Assembly (NCBI GenBank): GCA_020091685.1
Contig: CM034597.1
Coordinates: forward strand, 28,198,388-28,262,387
DNA: 64,000 nt
DNA from: Lutjanus erythropterus
Lineage: Eukaryota > Chordata > Actinopteri > Lutjaniformes > Lutjanidae
Direction: 5' to 3'
A program made the position numbers and the translations under genes. The notes beneath the pieces are model-generated. The model saw only the letters and a list, made by a program, of their open reading frames with translations. It was not told the DNA's origin and made no database searches. This document shows, piece after piece, positions 63,726 to 64,000 of this stretch; position 1 is the stretch's first letter, and each line of letters begins with the position of its first letter.

Positions 63726-64000
63726 CTGCAGAGATAAACACAGGAGTAAGGTTACTGTGTTGCACAACAGAGTCCTGATTACTTAAGCACTGCAAGACGA
63801 TCAAGCTCACAGCAATACAGTGGAGAAAGAAGGATGCATTGTGACCATAAGCTGGTAGTTGAAAATTAAAAATCCTGAATTGTGAGAGCCACAGAATTAA
63901 ACATTAAACATACTCGTGTGTATTATTGGGTCATCCCTTTTTTCTGTCAACCTGCTTTTTGCTTTAAAAAGGTGTACTACTTACTAAATTGCAATTACAC
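63726..64000 (-). other. qsox1: qsox1 intron, cut by window end
   Basis: Intron sequence upstream of the exon at 63725. No further exon is seen before the window ends. Confidence 0.7.

Overview
The window is vertebrate nuclear DNA, almost certainly from a ray-finned (teleost) fish. Genes are split into short exons with GT/AG introns, most of the sequence is non-coding, CA/TG microsatellites are frequent, and the non-coding DNA is full of short terminal-inverted-repeat elements of kinds familiar from teleost genomes. No bacterial, plasmid, phage or CRISPR features were seen.

Three protein-coding genes are recognisable. (1) The 3' end of acbd6 (+ strand, 1-23532): three exons encode the last 75 or so residues, the ankyrin-repeat end of this acyl-CoA-binding protein. 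(2) A complete lhx4 (- strand, 45868 to 33072): six coding exons with continuous reading phase give a 389-residue LIM-homeodomain factor (LIM1, LIM2, homeodomain, C-terminal domain). (3) The 3' end of qsox1 (- strand, 63725 to 61236, entering from beyond 64000): the exon with the third CxxC motif and the last exon with the acidic/alanine-rich linker and C-terminal membrane segment. Order and orientation match the human 1q25 block QSOX1-LHX4-ACBD6 read from the other strand, with acbd6 and lhx4 converging.

Layout: 45-20797 is a 20.7-kb acbd6 intron with transposon remnants and some repeat-free stretches that may be regulatory; 20829-23377 is the last acbd6 intron; 24206-30175 is intergenic and carries a dead L2-like reverse transcriptase fragment; 30176-33071 is the lhx4 3' flank or 3' UTR; 33072-45868 is lhx4; 45869-46420 is its GC-rich promoter; 46421-60090 is the lhx4-qsox1 spacer with a 450-bp tandem duplication, a LINE fragment cut by a TTAA-flanked element, and candidate enhancers; 60090-64000 is the qsox1 3' part.

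The three genes do not form a pathway. ACBD6 acts in lipid and protein acylation, LHX4 in pituitary and motor-neuron development, QSOX1 in oxidative folding in the secretory path. Their linkage is ancestral, and repeat-poor blocks around lhx4, including inside acbd6, are reasonable places for lhx4 enhancers. I found no convincing new multi-gene system. The most unusual items are a near-perfect 24-bp hairpin with two opposed forkhead-type sites (9944-10003), a duplicated block next to two perfect TCTCGCGAGA palindromes in lhx4 intron 2, a cluster of TAATCC sites 3' of qsox1, a possible alternative upstream lhx4 exon near 50826, and a weak candidate for a small spliced secreted peptide at 31981-31701.
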